From contig NZ_CP073105.1 of assembly GCF_018138085.1 (NCBI RefSeq), positions 1,922,001 through 1,986,000 of the forward strand: a stretch of 64,000 nucleotides of DNA. The letters are read 5' to 3'. Positions 42,965 through 53,966 of the stretch are shown in pieces; position 1 is the first letter of the stretch; every line of letters begins with the position of its first letter. The notes beneath the pieces are model-generated. The model had not been told where the DNA came from and ran no database searches. It saw only the letters and a program-made list of their open reading frames with translations. Both the position numbers and the translations under genes were made by a program. Origin of the DNA: Stutzerimonas stutzeri. Lineage in GTDB: Bacteria; Pseudomonadota; Gammaproteobacteria; Pseudomonadales; Pseudomonadaceae.

Positions 42965-44002
42965 TCATTCTGTGCGACGTTGTGCTCGCCGGTAATCGCC
43001 TGGCGTCTGTCCGCTCCAGCGTTTGAACGCGCGCTGAAATGCCTCCGGCGACGAAAATCCAAGCAGCCAGGCGATTTCGCCGAATGCCGCCTCGGTGTCC
43101 CTTATATAGGCCATCGCCAAATCGCGTCGGGTGTCGTTGAGAATACCCCGGTAACTTGTGCCTTCTTCTTCCAGCTTGCGGCGTAGCGTCCAGGGAGGCA
43201 GCTGCAGCCGACCGGCGATTTGCTGCAGGCTTGGCTCCTGGCCTTTGAGCATCGGCCCCAGCAATTGCGTGACCCGCTCGCGCAGGCTGCGGGTTCGAGT
43301 GCGCTGTTCCAGTTCCGTCTCGCAGAGTTCCAGCAGCTGGCGCCAGGTGCCCGGGCAGTGTTCGGGGTTGCGTAGCGCAAGGCTGGCCTTGTCCAACCGC
43401 AGCTGGTTATGCGCAGCGGCGAATTCCACGGGTCTACCGAACAGGGCTTCGTACCGTTCGACGTAGATGGGTTGGTCGAACTCGACCTGCACCGCCACGG
43501 GTGCCAGCGGGCATGCTGCAACCGTGCTCAGCTGTGTGATCCAGCTGGCTAACACGGTATCCACCACGAACAGGTTGTAGCCGTTGTACGGGCTGATCGA
43601 ATAGAAGCGCAGCCAGGCGCCTTCGGCGTCTTCGTGGAAACCGGAAGCACCGCGGTAATTGGAGGCATACAGGGGTTCGTAGCGGATCAGCGCCCGTGCC
43701 GCCTCGCGCACGGTCGGCGCTTGCGTCGCCGTGATGCCGACCAGGCCGAGATGGCCGGGTTTGCGCAGTCGCCCCATCTCCAGACCCAGCCCAGGGTTGC
43801 CGGTCAGCTGAATCGCGGCATGGCCAAGCCGCATGTAACGCGGGATCGACAAGCGCGCACGTGGCTCGCTGAGCCGCGCCGGGTCCAGCCCATATGCCTC
43901 GAGCAAGGGCTGCGGGTCGATCTGTTGTTCCAGCAGGGCGCTGCTCAGACTGTGTACGAAGCCAACCGAGAGGTCGCCCAAGCGCACCCGTTGTCGATTC
44001 AT
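42965..44002 (-). CDS. AraC-family transcriptional regulator
   Basis: A 345-residue regulator of the OruR/ArgR-like group. The N-terminal arabinose-binding-like effector domain spans about 20-210 (LLEAYGLDPARLSEP, PGLGLEMGRLRKPGHLGLVG), and a C-terminal pair of helix-turn-helix motifs covers about 240-340 (LQQIAGRLQLPPWTLRRKLEEEG and IAWLLGFSSPEAFQRAFKRW). ATG 44002 overlaps the stop of the nitrilase-family gene upstream (ATGA), so they are co-translated. The regulator may respond to a product of that hydrolase. Confidence 0.9.
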   Translation of the reverse strand: MNRQRVRLGDLSVGFVHSLSSALLEQQIDPQPLLEAYGLDPARLSEPRARLSIPRYMRLGHAAIQLTGNPGLGLEMGRLRKPGHLGLVGITATQAPTVREAARALIRYEPLYASNYRGASGFHEDAEGAWLRFYSISPYNGYNLFVVDTVLASWITQLSTVAACPLAPVAVQVEFDQPIYVERYEALFGRPVEFAAAHNQLRLDKASLALRNPEHCPGTWRQLLELCETELEQRTRTRSLRERVTQLLGPMLKGQEPSLQQIAGRLQLPPWTLRRKLEEEGTSYRGILNDTRRDLAMAYIRDTEAAFGEIAWLLGFSSPEAFQRAFKRWSGQTPGDYRRAQRRTE

Positions 44003-45006
44003 GGCCGCTCCGGTAACCAGAGGTTGGTCAATTGCATCGGTTGGCTGCGATGTTGTTGCGCTGGGCGGTGCGGCGAGCCGACCAGGCTCCAGGGCAGGCC
44101 GAAGGTGTGCACCTCTATGCGCGGCAGGGTTGGCTCCGGCGTCACCTCGTGGGCGCAGATGGCGGCCGGGTCATCCCGTGCGCCTGTCAGTGCGAGCAGT
44201 TCGGCGTCGGCCGGAGGAGTCTGGGTATGGGCATCGCAACCAATCAGTACGGCCAGCCGGCCGGCGGCAGTCGCCAGCGTGGCCGGCGGCGTATCACCTG
44301 GCTTGCTGTACCGGCGTTCGTAACGGCTCAGCGAGACCTTGTATTGCAAGGGGCCGATGGGTTCGCCGTCGGCAGCGAAGCTCAGACTGACTTGGCGCAG
44401 CGGGCCATTGCCGATCCGCAGCTGGCCGTCCTCGAGGCGCGGCTCGGGCAGCACGATGGACCCGGCGACGAGGGTGACGCCATAGCGTTTCGCCAGCCCG
44501 CCGAAAATGTGCTGATAGTCGTCGGCCATCTGCCGCCCTTTGATCTTGAGTACGGCCTCGGTGCGGCGGTCTCGGCCTTCGTGGCCCATCAGCGCACGTA
44601 AATAATCCCAGGGATTGCTCAGCGCCATCCACTGCATGGCGTCACGAAGCGTGCGTGCCTGTTGAACTTCAGGCTTTTCGCCAAGGGCGAACAGTCCGGT
44701 GCCGACGTGCTCGGGGAGCACAACTATCGTGCGCGGGCCAAGTAGGCCGGCGGCCTGTGCCTGGTCCAGATAGGTAGAAAATTTCAGCTGCAGACGCTCT
44801 CTGCTCTGATAATCGGCGGGCATCAGCCGGGTCTCCACTGCGAGCAGGTTGCCGGCGGTCCCGGGGCGGCCCTGGCTGTCGATGGGCAGCGTGCGTAGAT
44901 CGGACAGCAACGGCCCGCTGCGCCGGTCTCCCGTCCAGTCCAGGTAGATGATGAACACGGCCAGGGCGAGCGCCGCCAGGCCGATCAGTTTGAGGTAGGT
45001 GCGCAT
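43999..45006 (-). CDS. Membrane-anchored carbon-nitrogen hydrolase (nitrilase superfamily)
   Basis: A 335-residue protein with an N-terminal transmembrane anchor or uncleaved signal (residues 4-21) and a nitrilase-type alpha-beta-beta-alpha fold. The catalytic triad can be placed: E99 in VVLPEHVG, K223 in LQYKVSL and C257 in VLIGCDA. Amides or nitriles are the usual substrates; the one here is unknown. The anchor suggests the enzyme domain faces the periplasm. It is coupled to the AraC regulator by a 4-base overlap and diverges from fadH. Confidence 0.75.
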   Translation of the reverse strand: MRTYLKLIGLAALALAVFIIYLDWTGDRRSGPLLSDLRTLPIDSQGRPGTAGNLLAVETRLMPADYQSRERLQLKFSTYLDQAQAAGLLGPRTIVVLPEHVGTGLFALGEKPEVQQARTLRDAMQWMALSNPWDYLRALMGHEGRDRRTEAVLKIKGRQMADDYQHIFGGLAKRYGVTLVAGSIVLPEPRLEDGQLRIGNGPLRQVSLSFAADGEPIGPLQYKVSLSRYERRYSKPGDTPPATLATAAGRLAVLIGCDAHTQTPPADAELLALTGARDDPAAICAHEVTPEPTLPRIEVHTFGLPWSLVGSPHRPAQQHRSQPMQLTNLWLPERP

Positions 45007-45097
45007 GAACGTCAGAGCTCAAGAGCGGTGCTGGAAGACTAGGCATACGATCGACGAATGCCAAGCGCTTTTGCGCGTCGCGATCAGGTACTTGTAA

Positions 45098-47257
<2,160 letters not shown>

Positions 47258-47263
47258 GTGACA

Positions 47264-47299
47264 GGCCGCAGCGGAAAACCTGACGACTCCGCTGCGGCC
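47264..47299 (+). terminator. Hairpin after fadH
   Basis: A perfect 12-bp inverted repeat (GGCCGCAGCGGA with TCCGCTGCGGCC) around a 12-base loop, starting seven bases after the stop. It lacks a T run, so intrinsic termination is uncertain. Confidence 0.5.
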
Positions 47300-47452
47300 T
47301 TCGAGTCGTCGCCGCTGACATCGCTTCGATGTGTTCTAAAAACTGCGAAGCGGGTCAGGTACCCGCGGTGCGGTGAAGGCCGCGTTGCTATCCGCTTACC
47401 CAGTCGTTCGCTGTTTACCTAGCCTGTTCGGAATTCTCTTGAGGAGTTGCGC

Positions 47453-47884
47453 ATGAACCTTGATCGCTCGTTACAGCAGCCTGCCGCAGCCACCCTGCAA
47501 CGCTGGCATCGGATGATCCAGGCCAGAGACCTTGGCCAATTGGCCGAGCTGCTGCACCCGCACGCCGTCTTTCGCTCGCCGATGGCCTTCAAGCCCTATG
47601 AGGGGGCAACGGCGGTCAACCTCATCCTCAACACCGTGCTGACCGTCTTCGAAGACTTCGTCTATCACCGCGAACTGGCCAGTGCCGATGGATCGAACGT
47701 GGTGTTGGAGTTCAGCGCACGGGTCGGGGATCGACAGCTCAAGGGGATCGACATGATCCGCTTCGATGACGCCGGCTTGATCGTCGACTTCGAAGTCATG
47801 GTGCGGCCAATGAGCGGGCTGCAGGCGCTGGGTGAGGAGATGGGCAGGCGGCTGGCGCCTCAGCTTGCCGCGTTGAAGTCCTGA
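47453..47884 (+). CDS. NTF2-like/SnoaL-fold protein
   Basis: A 143-residue cone-shaped NTF2-like protein: LQRWHRMIQARDLGQLAELL (first helices), HPHAVFRSPMAFKPYEG, then strands VVLEFSARVGDRQLKGIDMIRFDDAGLIVDFEV. This is the pattern of ketosteroid-isomerase-like proteins with a small hydrophobic pocket. GAGGAG precedes ATG 47453. It stands alone between fadH and the coiled-coil gene. Function cannot be assigned; an enzyme or small-ligand binding role is possible. Confidence 0.7.
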   Translation: MNLDRSLQQPAAATLQRWHRMIQARDLGQLAELLHPHAVFRSPMAFKPYEGATAVNLILNTVLTVFEDFVYHRELASADGSNVVLEFSARVGDRQLKGIDMIRFDDAGLIVDFEVMVRPMSGLQALGEEMGRRLAPQLAALKS

Positions 47885-48057
47885 CCGGCCTGGCGTCGCT
47901 GCCTGAACTCGCGAGCGAGGCGCCGATTCGCTGCCAACCCAGTCACAACGCCGGCTGCGATTTTTCCCCTAAACTGTGCCCGCAACAACTAGCAGCGCCG
48001 GAGCGGGCGTTGTCTCGGAACTAGTCGCTGGTCGTTCAGGCCGCTGAGGGTGCACGC

Positions 48058-49419
48058 ATGCAGATCAAACCGCAGACGGTCGAGGCCGTACTGTTCTTCA
48101 ATGACGGCGGTGTCTGCAAAGAAATGCTCTACCCCGAGTTCGAGGCAGTGCTTGACGGCATGGTGAGCATGCCCGAATTCGCTGACCAACAGATGCGCGT
48201 CGTGTACGTCCTGATCAACACCCGCTTGCAGATTCGCGCGGCGGTGTTCTTCTTTCTCGATTTCAATGAAGACGGTTCAGCGGACAGCGGCTGGAATATC
48301 CCGCTGCGCAATCTGGCCGAGCGCACCGGGCGTGGTCCCGACCTGGGCGCGGGGCCCATTCGTCTGGCGTGCCGCAGCCAGTGCCCGGTGTCCTGGTATC
48401 AAATGCACCTCTGGGACCCGGAGCTCACGCAAGGCCAGAACCATCTCGTCATGCTGCGTGACCGCATCAAGCGCAACCAGTTGGGCCTGCTGGTCGAGGA
48501 AGATACGCCGCAGGCGGTGCCGGCCGAGCGTTTGCAGATGGTCGCCGAGGATGCCTGGTATGCGGCCGACTCAGCCACGCAGACCAGCATTCGGCGGGCC
48601 GAAACGCTCGAGCAGGAACAGCGGCTCAAGGCGGCCCAACTGATCAAGCAGCAACGATTGCGTATCGCCAGCCTCGAACAACAGCGCGAAGCGGACATAA
48701 GCCGGCTGCGCGAGCTGGCTGCGCAGCAACAGGCCAAGCTACTGGATGAGATAGCCCAGCTGCGTCAGGAGCTACTCGAGAAGGAGGGGCTCGTCGAACG
48801 ACTGCAGGTCCAGTTGCACGAGCAGGCGGAAGGTTTCCAGAAGAATCGTGAAGAGATGAGCCGCCAGCTGCGGGCGCTAGAGCAGAACGGTCGCGCTGAA
48901 GCGGATGCCGCACGCGCGCAGTTCGATGAGGAATTGCGGCGACAAATCGCAGCGGCGGTAGCCGAGTACAAGGAGCAGGTGTCGATCCGGGATGTCGAGT
49001 TGGCCTACCGCAACGAACTGGACAGCCAGCTGCAGGATGAGATTGAACAGCTGCGAGCGCGATGCGAAACCCTGGCCGAGCAGAGTGGCGACCGGGTACT
49101 GGAGCGCCTTTGCGCGCTGGGCGTGGCGTTCATGGCCTACCACCCCGGTGCCGGACACCTGACTATCCCATTGGCGGACATCACCCGCTACCGGCACAAT
49201 CCGCTGGCCTATGCGGCGGCCAAGTGCGCCGTGTCAGAGGAGCAGTACAAGCAGTGGGTCGAGCACTATCAGCAGCCGGTCTGCATCGCCACGCTATCGA
49301 GCGGCGAGCGCTGCAACATGCCGTTGGACAAGGTGGAGACGCCTGCTCGCTTCGTCCTCGGTGAATCCAATTGCTGCGCCAGGCATCGGTCGCAGGAGCG
49401 GCTGCGTACGGGGAGCTGA
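48058..49419 (+). CDS. Coiled-coil protein with conserved N-terminal domain and Cys-rich tail, unknown function
   Basis: 453 residues in three parts. A globular N-terminal domain (1-150; AVLFFNDGGVCKEMLYPEFE, FFFLDFNEDGSADSGWNIPL) is followed by a long coiled coil (about 175-345, rich in E, Q, L, A and R). The C-terminal module (about 355-450) contains CIATLSSGERC and SNCCARH, which could bind zinc. No signal peptide is visible, so it is probably cytoplasmic. Relatives in Pseudomonas have, as I recall, been labelled ParA-like chromosome partitioning proteins, but no Walker motif is visible. The ORF of the next gene starts just after its stop. Confidence 0.7.
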   Translation: MQIKPQTVEAVLFFNDGGVCKEMLYPEFEAVLDGMVSMPEFADQQMRVVYVLINTRLQIRAAVFFFLDFNEDGSADSGWNIPLRNLAERTGRGPDLGAGPIRLACRSQCPVSWYQMHLWDPELTQGQNHLVMLRDRIKRNQLGLLVEEDTPQAVPAERLQMVAEDAWYAADSATQTSIRRAETLEQEQRLKAAQLIKQQRLRIASLEQQREADISRLRELAAQQQAKLLDEIAQLRQELLEKEGLVERLQVQLHEQAEGFQKNREEMSRQLRALEQNGRAEADAARAQFDEELRRQIAAAVAEYKEQVSIRDVELAYRNELDSQLQDEIEQLRARCETLAEQSGDRVLERLCALGVAFMAYHPGAGHLTIPLADITRYRHNPLAYAAAKCAVSEEQYKQWVEHYQQPVCIATLSSGERCNMPLDKVETPARFVLGESNCCARHRSQERLRTGS

Positions 49420-49424
49420 AGCGC

Positions 49425-50378
49425 TTGCCCGAGATTGCAGAGCTGATTTCGGCGTTGCGACCGGCGCCGCTGCAGCCGATTGAACTGCCCTGGCTACAGC
49501 AAGCGGGCGTGCAGCTTGCCGTGCTGCGTCTGGATCTGGTCGATCCTGAACTATCCGGCAACAAGTGGTTCAAGCTCTGCTGGCACCTGCGTGAAGCACA
49601 GGCGCGAGGCGCGCCAGGGCTGATCAGCCTCGGTGGTCCGCATTCGAATCATCTTCACGCATTGGCGGCGGCTGCCCGGCGCGTCGGGCTCGCCAGCGTC
49701 GGCCTGCTGCGTGGACATCCGCAGCGCACCGAGACGGTGGATGACCTGCAGGCGTCCGGGATGCAACTGCACTGGCTCGGCTACGGTGGCTACCGCGAAC
49801 GATACCAGCCGGATTTCTTCGATCATTGGCGCGACTGTTATCCCGGCTATTACTGCATACCCGAAGGAGGCGGCGGCCTGGCGGGCGCCATGGGCTGCGC
49901 GCCACTGGTCTCGCATGTACGCGACCAGCTCGGCGCGCTTGGCTGGGACGATCACGACGGCTGGTGGCTGGCGACGGGAACCGGTACCACGTTGGCCGGC
50001 TTGGTGATCGGTGAGGCGGAGCAGGGCGGGAGAAGGGTGCATGGGGCGCTGGCCGGGCCTCCCTCCCATGGCGTTGCCGAGCACGTCGACCGGTTGCTAA
50101 ACGAAGCTGGGGTCGGCAGTGGCAATTACCAGCTGATCGATGCGAGCCGGGATGGCTTCGGCCGGTTCGACAGGTTGCTCGCTCGTTTCATGCTCGATAC
50201 CGAGTGCGCAACCGGCATGCCCCTAGAACCCGTCTATACCGCGAAAGCTATGATGGCATTGCGCCTTCATGTCGAGGGCGGTTATGTTGCCGCTGGCACG
50301 CGGCTCATCTTCGTGCACACCGGTGGCTTGCAAGGTCGGCGGGCTGCTCGGAGGCAGCTGGACGAGCTGCTGCGCTGA
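49425..50378 (+). CDS. ACC deaminase / D-cysteine desulfhydrase family PLP enzyme
   Basis: A 317-residue fold-type II PLP enzyme. The Schiff-base lysine is in ELSGNKWFKLCW, the asparagine loop SLGGPHSNHLHALAAAA binds the cofactor ring, and GTGTTLAGLV is the phosphate-binding turn. Members act on 1-aminocyclopropane-1-carboxylate, D-cysteine or related amino acids; which one cannot be told. The open frame starts at 49371 inside the preceding gene. I favour TTG 49425, six bases after that gene's stop with GGGGAG upstream. The start is uncertain. Confidence 0.82.
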   Translation: MPEIAELISALRPAPLQPIELPWLQQAGVQLAVLRLDLVDPELSGNKWFKLCWHLREAQARGAPGLISLGGPHSNHLHALAAAARRVGLASVGLLRGHPQRTETVDDLQASGMQLHWLGYGGYRERYQPDFFDHWRDCYPGYYCIPEGGGGLAGAMGCAPLVSHVRDQLGALGWDDHDGWWLATGTGTTLAGLVIGEAEQGGRRVHGALAGPPSHGVAEHVDRLLNEAGVGSGNYQLIDASRDGFGRFDRLLARFMLDTECATGMPLEPVYTAKAMMALRLHVEGGYVAAGTRLIFVHTGGLQGRRAARRQLDELLR

Positions 50379-50400
50379 CCACCGTACTGGAAAAGACCGG

Positions 50401-51507
50401 ATGACCAAGCCGTTGCTTCCCGATCAGTTGCGTAGCCTGATCCCTCTCAATTCGCTTTCGCCTCGCCAACTGCGTTCCCTTCGTGAGCAACTGGTTCCGA
50501 GGCCGCTCTTGGCCGGTGATCTGTTGTTCGACAGTGAAGCGGCCACCGGATCCAGCTATTTTCTGCTCGCCGGGACGCTGCAGATGTGCAGCACCGAGGG
50601 TGAGCTGCGTCGGTTGGCCGCCGGCTCACCGGAGAGTTGCCATGCGTTCGCAGCCGGTGGCCGCCTGTCCCAGGTTCGGGCTTTGGAAGACTCCAGCGTG
50701 CTGATGGTCGACAGCGCCCAGCTGAATCGCCTGTTGGCGTGGCATCAGGCCCATGCCGATCTGCTGCTGACATTGTCCAGCGACGGCGAGCTGAGCGACT
50801 GGCTGGAAGAGCTGCTGGAGAACCCGCTGTTCGCCAAGGTGCCGTCGGAAAATGTGCGGAACATGTTGGCAAAGCTCGAGCCGATCGAGCTGGCTGCCGG
50901 CCATGTATTGCTCCGCGAGGGGGAGGCCGGTGACTGCTGTTACTTCATCCAGAGAGGCGGCGTGCAAATCATGGTCGGCCTGGGCAGCGAACGGCAGATG
51001 GTGGCCGAGTTGGGCGTCGGTGCCTGCTTCGGCGAAGAGGCATTGCTGACCGACCATCCACGCAACGCCACGGTTACCTTGCTCGAGGATTCCTGTGTGC
51101 TGCGTCTGGCAAGGCAAGATTTCCTCGACCTGCTGAAGGCGCCAGTGGTCGCCGAATTGGACCTGGCGCAAGCGAACGCGTTGATCGCCCAAGGCGCCCA
51201 GTGGCTGGATGTTCGGCTACTGGACGAGTATCAGCGCGGGCATGCGCTGGAAGCCCTGAACATGCCGTTGCACCTGCTGCGTCTGAAATCGCGCTTGCTG
51301 GATCGGAACCGCCTTTACCTGTGCTACTGCGACAGCGGCAAGCGCAGCGCCAATGCGGTGTTCATCCTGACGCAGCTGGGGTTCACCGCCTGTTCGCTGC
51401 GCCATGGCGTCGATGCGCTTTCGGCGGAGCATTATGCCGCCTTGCTCTGCGGGCAGGGCCGTGGCTACCTGGCCCGCTCCGGTGGGCGCACCGAGCGCAG
51501 CGGCTGA
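50401..51507 (+). CDS. Cyclic-nucleotide-binding / rhodanese fusion protein
   Basis: A 368-residue cytoplasmic protein. A degenerate cNMP-binding domain (about 12-115) is followed by a canonical one (about 150-247), with the phosphate-binding cassette FGEEALLTDHPRNATV, and by a rhodanese domain (about 252-355) with the active-site loop LCYCDSGKRS, where C310 is the nucleophile position. The cassette arginine fits cAMP binding, and the intact cysteine suggests sulfur transfer rather than a dead domain. It follows the PLP enzyme by 22 bp and converges with chrA. The function of the fusion is not known to me. Confidence 0.85.
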   Translation: MTKPLLPDQLRSLIPLNSLSPRQLRSLREQLVPRPLLAGDLLFDSEAATGSSYFLLAGTLQMCSTEGELRRLAAGSPESCHAFAAGGRLSQVRALEDSSVLMVDSAQLNRLLAWHQAHADLLLTLSSDGELSDWLEELLENPLFAKVPSENVRNMLAKLEPIELAAGHVLLREGEAGDCCYFIQRGGVQIMVGLGSERQMVAELGVGACFGEEALLTDHPRNATVTLLEDSCVLRLARQDFLDLLKAPVVAELDLAQANALIAQGAQWLDVRLLDEYQRGHALEALNMPLHLLRLKSRLLDRNRLYLCYCDSGKRSANAVFILTQLGFTACSLRHGVDALSAEHYAALLCGQGRGYLARSGGRTERSG

Positions 51508-51525
51508 GGTCGCGAGCCGCGAGAC

Positions 51526-52746
51526 TCACAGCGGCGCCGCGAACACCCAGCCCGCCGCGCCGCCAACCAGTACGACCAGCCAGGGTGGGCATTTCCATAT
51601 GGTCAGTGCGGCCAGGGCGATCAGCGCCAAAGCGAAATCGGCCGGGCCAAATATGGCACTGGTCCAGACCGGGTCATACAACGCCGCCAGCAGCAGACCG
51701 ACCACTGCCGCGTTCACACCCGCCAGTGCTGCCTGCATACGGACGTTCGTTCGTAACCGGTCCCAGAACGGCATGACGCCGAACACCAGCAGAAAGGACG
51801 GGATGAATGCCGAGACGAGGCAGACGGCTGCGCCTAGCAGGCGGGCTCCCCCGTCGTACATCGACCCACCGAGAAACGCGGAAAAGGTGAACAGCGGCCC
51901 TGGTACGGCCTGCGCGGCGCCGTAGCCGGCAAGAAAGGTATCGTTGCTGACCCAGCCATTCGGTACGACCTCTGCCTGGAGCAGCGGCAGCACCACATGG
52001 CCGCCACCGAACACCAGCGCCCCGGTGCGGTAGAAGGTATCGACCAGCGCCAACCAGTTGCTGGTCGAGGCAGCGGCCAGTATCGGTAGCAGGATCAGCA
52101 GGCTGACGAACAGGATCAGGAACAACGTGGCGATCGAACGGCCACGGGTCGGTTGGGGCGGCTCTGACGCCTCCTTCATCGGGGGATTGAAAACCAGCAG
52201 TCCGATCGAGCCAGCCAGCGCGATGATCCCGAGCTGCATCCACGGACCGGACACGAGCAGCATCGTGCACGCGGCAAGCAGGGCGATGGACTTGCGTGTG
52301 GGGTCGGTGCAAAGGTTCTGTGCCATGCCCCAAACCGCCTGCGCCACCACCGCGACCGCGACGATCTTCAAGCCGTGCAGGAAACCATCTGGTACAGCCT
52401 CGCCCCAGCGGGAAATACCCAAGGCGAACAGCGTCAACGCGACGGCCGAGGGTAGTGTGAAACCCGCCCAGGCGCATACCGAGCCACGATAGCCGCCGCG
52501 CAGCAGGCCAACGGCGATTCCGACCTGGCTGCTGGCCGGGCCGGGCAGGAACTGACAGAGCGCGACCAGATCTGCATAACGGGCTTCGTCCAGCCAGCGA
52601 CGACGGTGGACGAACTCTTCACGGAAGTAACCGAGGTGAGCTACCGGCCCGCCGAAGGAGGTCAACCCCAGGCGCAAGAACACCAGGAAGATGGCCCATG
52701 CACTGACGGGTTGCTGATGATCCGAATCGAATGGTGCTGATGGCAT
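51526..52746 (-). CDS. chrA: Chromate transporter, long-chain CHR family
   Basis: A 406-residue membrane protein with two homologous halves. The first carries FLRLGLTSFGGPVAHLGYFREEFV, LVALCQFLPGPASSQ and GLLRGGYRG; the second has TGALVFGGGHVVLPLLQAE, FLAGYGAAQAVPGPLFTFSAFLG. These FGGP/FGGGH and PGP pairs define the CHR family, whose full-length members export chromate and may give resistance. ATG 52746 is used; the frame extends upstream to 53178 antisense to the neighbouring gene. The ribosome binding site is weak. It converges with the rhodanese fusion gene with only 18 bp between. Confidence 0.88.
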   Translation of the reverse strand: MPSAPFDSDHQQPVSAWAIFLVFLRLGLTSFGGPVAHLGYFREEFVHRRRWLDEARYADLVALCQFLPGPASSQVGIAVGLLRGGYRGSVCAWAGFTLPSAVALTLFALGISRWGEAVPDGFLHGLKIVAVAVVAQAVWGMAQNLCTDPTRKSIALLAACTMLLVSGPWMQLGIIALAGSIGLLVFNPPMKEASEPPQPTRGRSIATLFLILFVSLLILLPILAAASTSNWLALVDTFYRTGALVFGGGHVVLPLLQAEVVPNGWVSNDTFLAGYGAAQAVPGPLFTFSAFLGGSMYDGGARLLGAAVCLVSAFIPSFLLVFGVMPFWDRLRTNVRMQAALAGVNAAVVGLLLAALYDPVWTSAIFGPADFALALIALAALTIWKCPPWLVVLVGGAAGWVFAAPL

Positions 52747-52835
52747 CGTTGGGTCGCTTGGGTTGTCCGGCTTGGCGCTGCTGGCGCGACAGTATGCCGT
52801 GTGCATGACAATCTGACGCGCAAGCCTTAACAGTG

Positions 52836-53765
52836 TCACGAAGGCCAAGAGTCGGGCACGACGAACAAGCGTTCGCATTCGACCCAGCGCCGGTCGCGAC
52901 CGCGCTCGAGGCGGGCCAGGAGTCTGGCCTGTCCGGTACCGGCTTGGGCTAACCAGCGCGCCACGTCCTCGTCCGGCCAGCGCTGGCTGTCGTCCAGTTG
53001 CGCGGGCGCCAGCCAGGCCTGTCGGGGAAGGGGATGCCAGTGCGCTGCGGCAAGGGCCGCCGCCGAGTGCAGCCATTCGCCATGACGCAGCCAGCGACCG
53101 CCGAGATGCAACGGGTTTGCGCCTGCGGGAAGCTCGCAGCCGGTCGACCACGGTTGAAACAGATAACCGCCAAGCCACAGGGCACTATCGATTTCCAGGC
53201 ACGTCAGCTCGCAGAGTACCGCCTTAGCGGGCTCACTCGCCGGCAGATGCAGCTGGTGTTCGCAGAGACGCTTGAGCTTGATGTCCAGCCGGTCCTGGCT
53301 GCCGGGGCCGAGCCAATGGTCATGCTTGCGGCACTCGCCGGTTTCCAGGCCCAAGTAGAATTTCACCGCCAGCTCGATGTGATGCACGCCTTCGGCGTCG
53401 TGCAGGATCAGATCCAGCTCCCCGAGTGTGCAGCCCTCCCGGCGGATCGCCAGGTTGGCGACCACCAGCTCGACGTCCGGTGCCTGACCCAGTGCGAATT
53501 GCCAGAGCCGCTCGTAATACAACCCCAGCCGGCGATTGCTGTACTGCGCCAGCCAGGCCTGGAGAACGCTGGGCTGGCTATCGTGCCAGAGTAGCCAGTC
53601 GGCCAGCTCGCCGGGGCGAGATAGCCAGCGGCTGGCCGCCAAGGGGTGCCGTTGCGGCGCTGGCGCATCGCTCAGTAGGGGCGGAGACAGCAACGCCCAG
53701 GCGAGATCGCGCACCTGCGGGTGCTGCAGTCGTGGCATCAGTTCGGCAAGACAAGGCAGGTTCAT
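52836..53765 (-). CDS. DUF1853 family protein
   Basis: A 309-residue protein with the features of DUF1853: LQHPQVRDLAWALLSPPLL near the start, LGLYYERLWQFAL, and a core EGCTLGELDLILHD...HHIELAVKFYLG. The D then E...K arrangement on adjacent strands resembles PD-(D/E)XK nuclease folds, though the E and K are four apart. ATG 53765 lacks a strong ribosome binding site, but upstream sequence is not family-like. It stands divergent from nadK. The function is unknown. Confidence 0.8.
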   Translation of the reverse strand: MNLPCLAELMPRLQHPQVRDLAWALLSPPLLSDAPAPQRHPLAASRWLSRPGELADWLLWHDSQPSVLQAWLAQYSNRRLGLYYERLWQFALGQAPDVELVVANLAIRREGCTLGELDLILHDAEGVHHIELAVKFYLGLETGECRKHDHWLGPGSQDRLDIKLKRLCEHQLHLPASEPAKAVLCELTCLEIDSALWLGGYLFQPWSTGCELPAGANPLHLGGRWLRHGEWLHSAAALAAAHWHPLPRQAWLAPAQLDDSQRWPDEDVARWLAQAGTGQARLLARLERGRDRRWVECERLFVVPDSWPS

Positions 53766-53966
53766 GCAACAAGCATAGCCGGGATGGTTTGCTGCCACTT
53801 CCGGCTTTCCTCCATAATCCCGCCGCATCGCAACGGGGCTCCGCTTGGAGCCGGTGTTGAACTCAAACGCGCCCGCGCGACACCAATCTAGTGCCTGTTA
53901 CGCTCCGGCCGGCCCATGAATCGCCTGCACGCCGCTCGTTTCCAGTCACGCTATCAGGGAGCTTCA

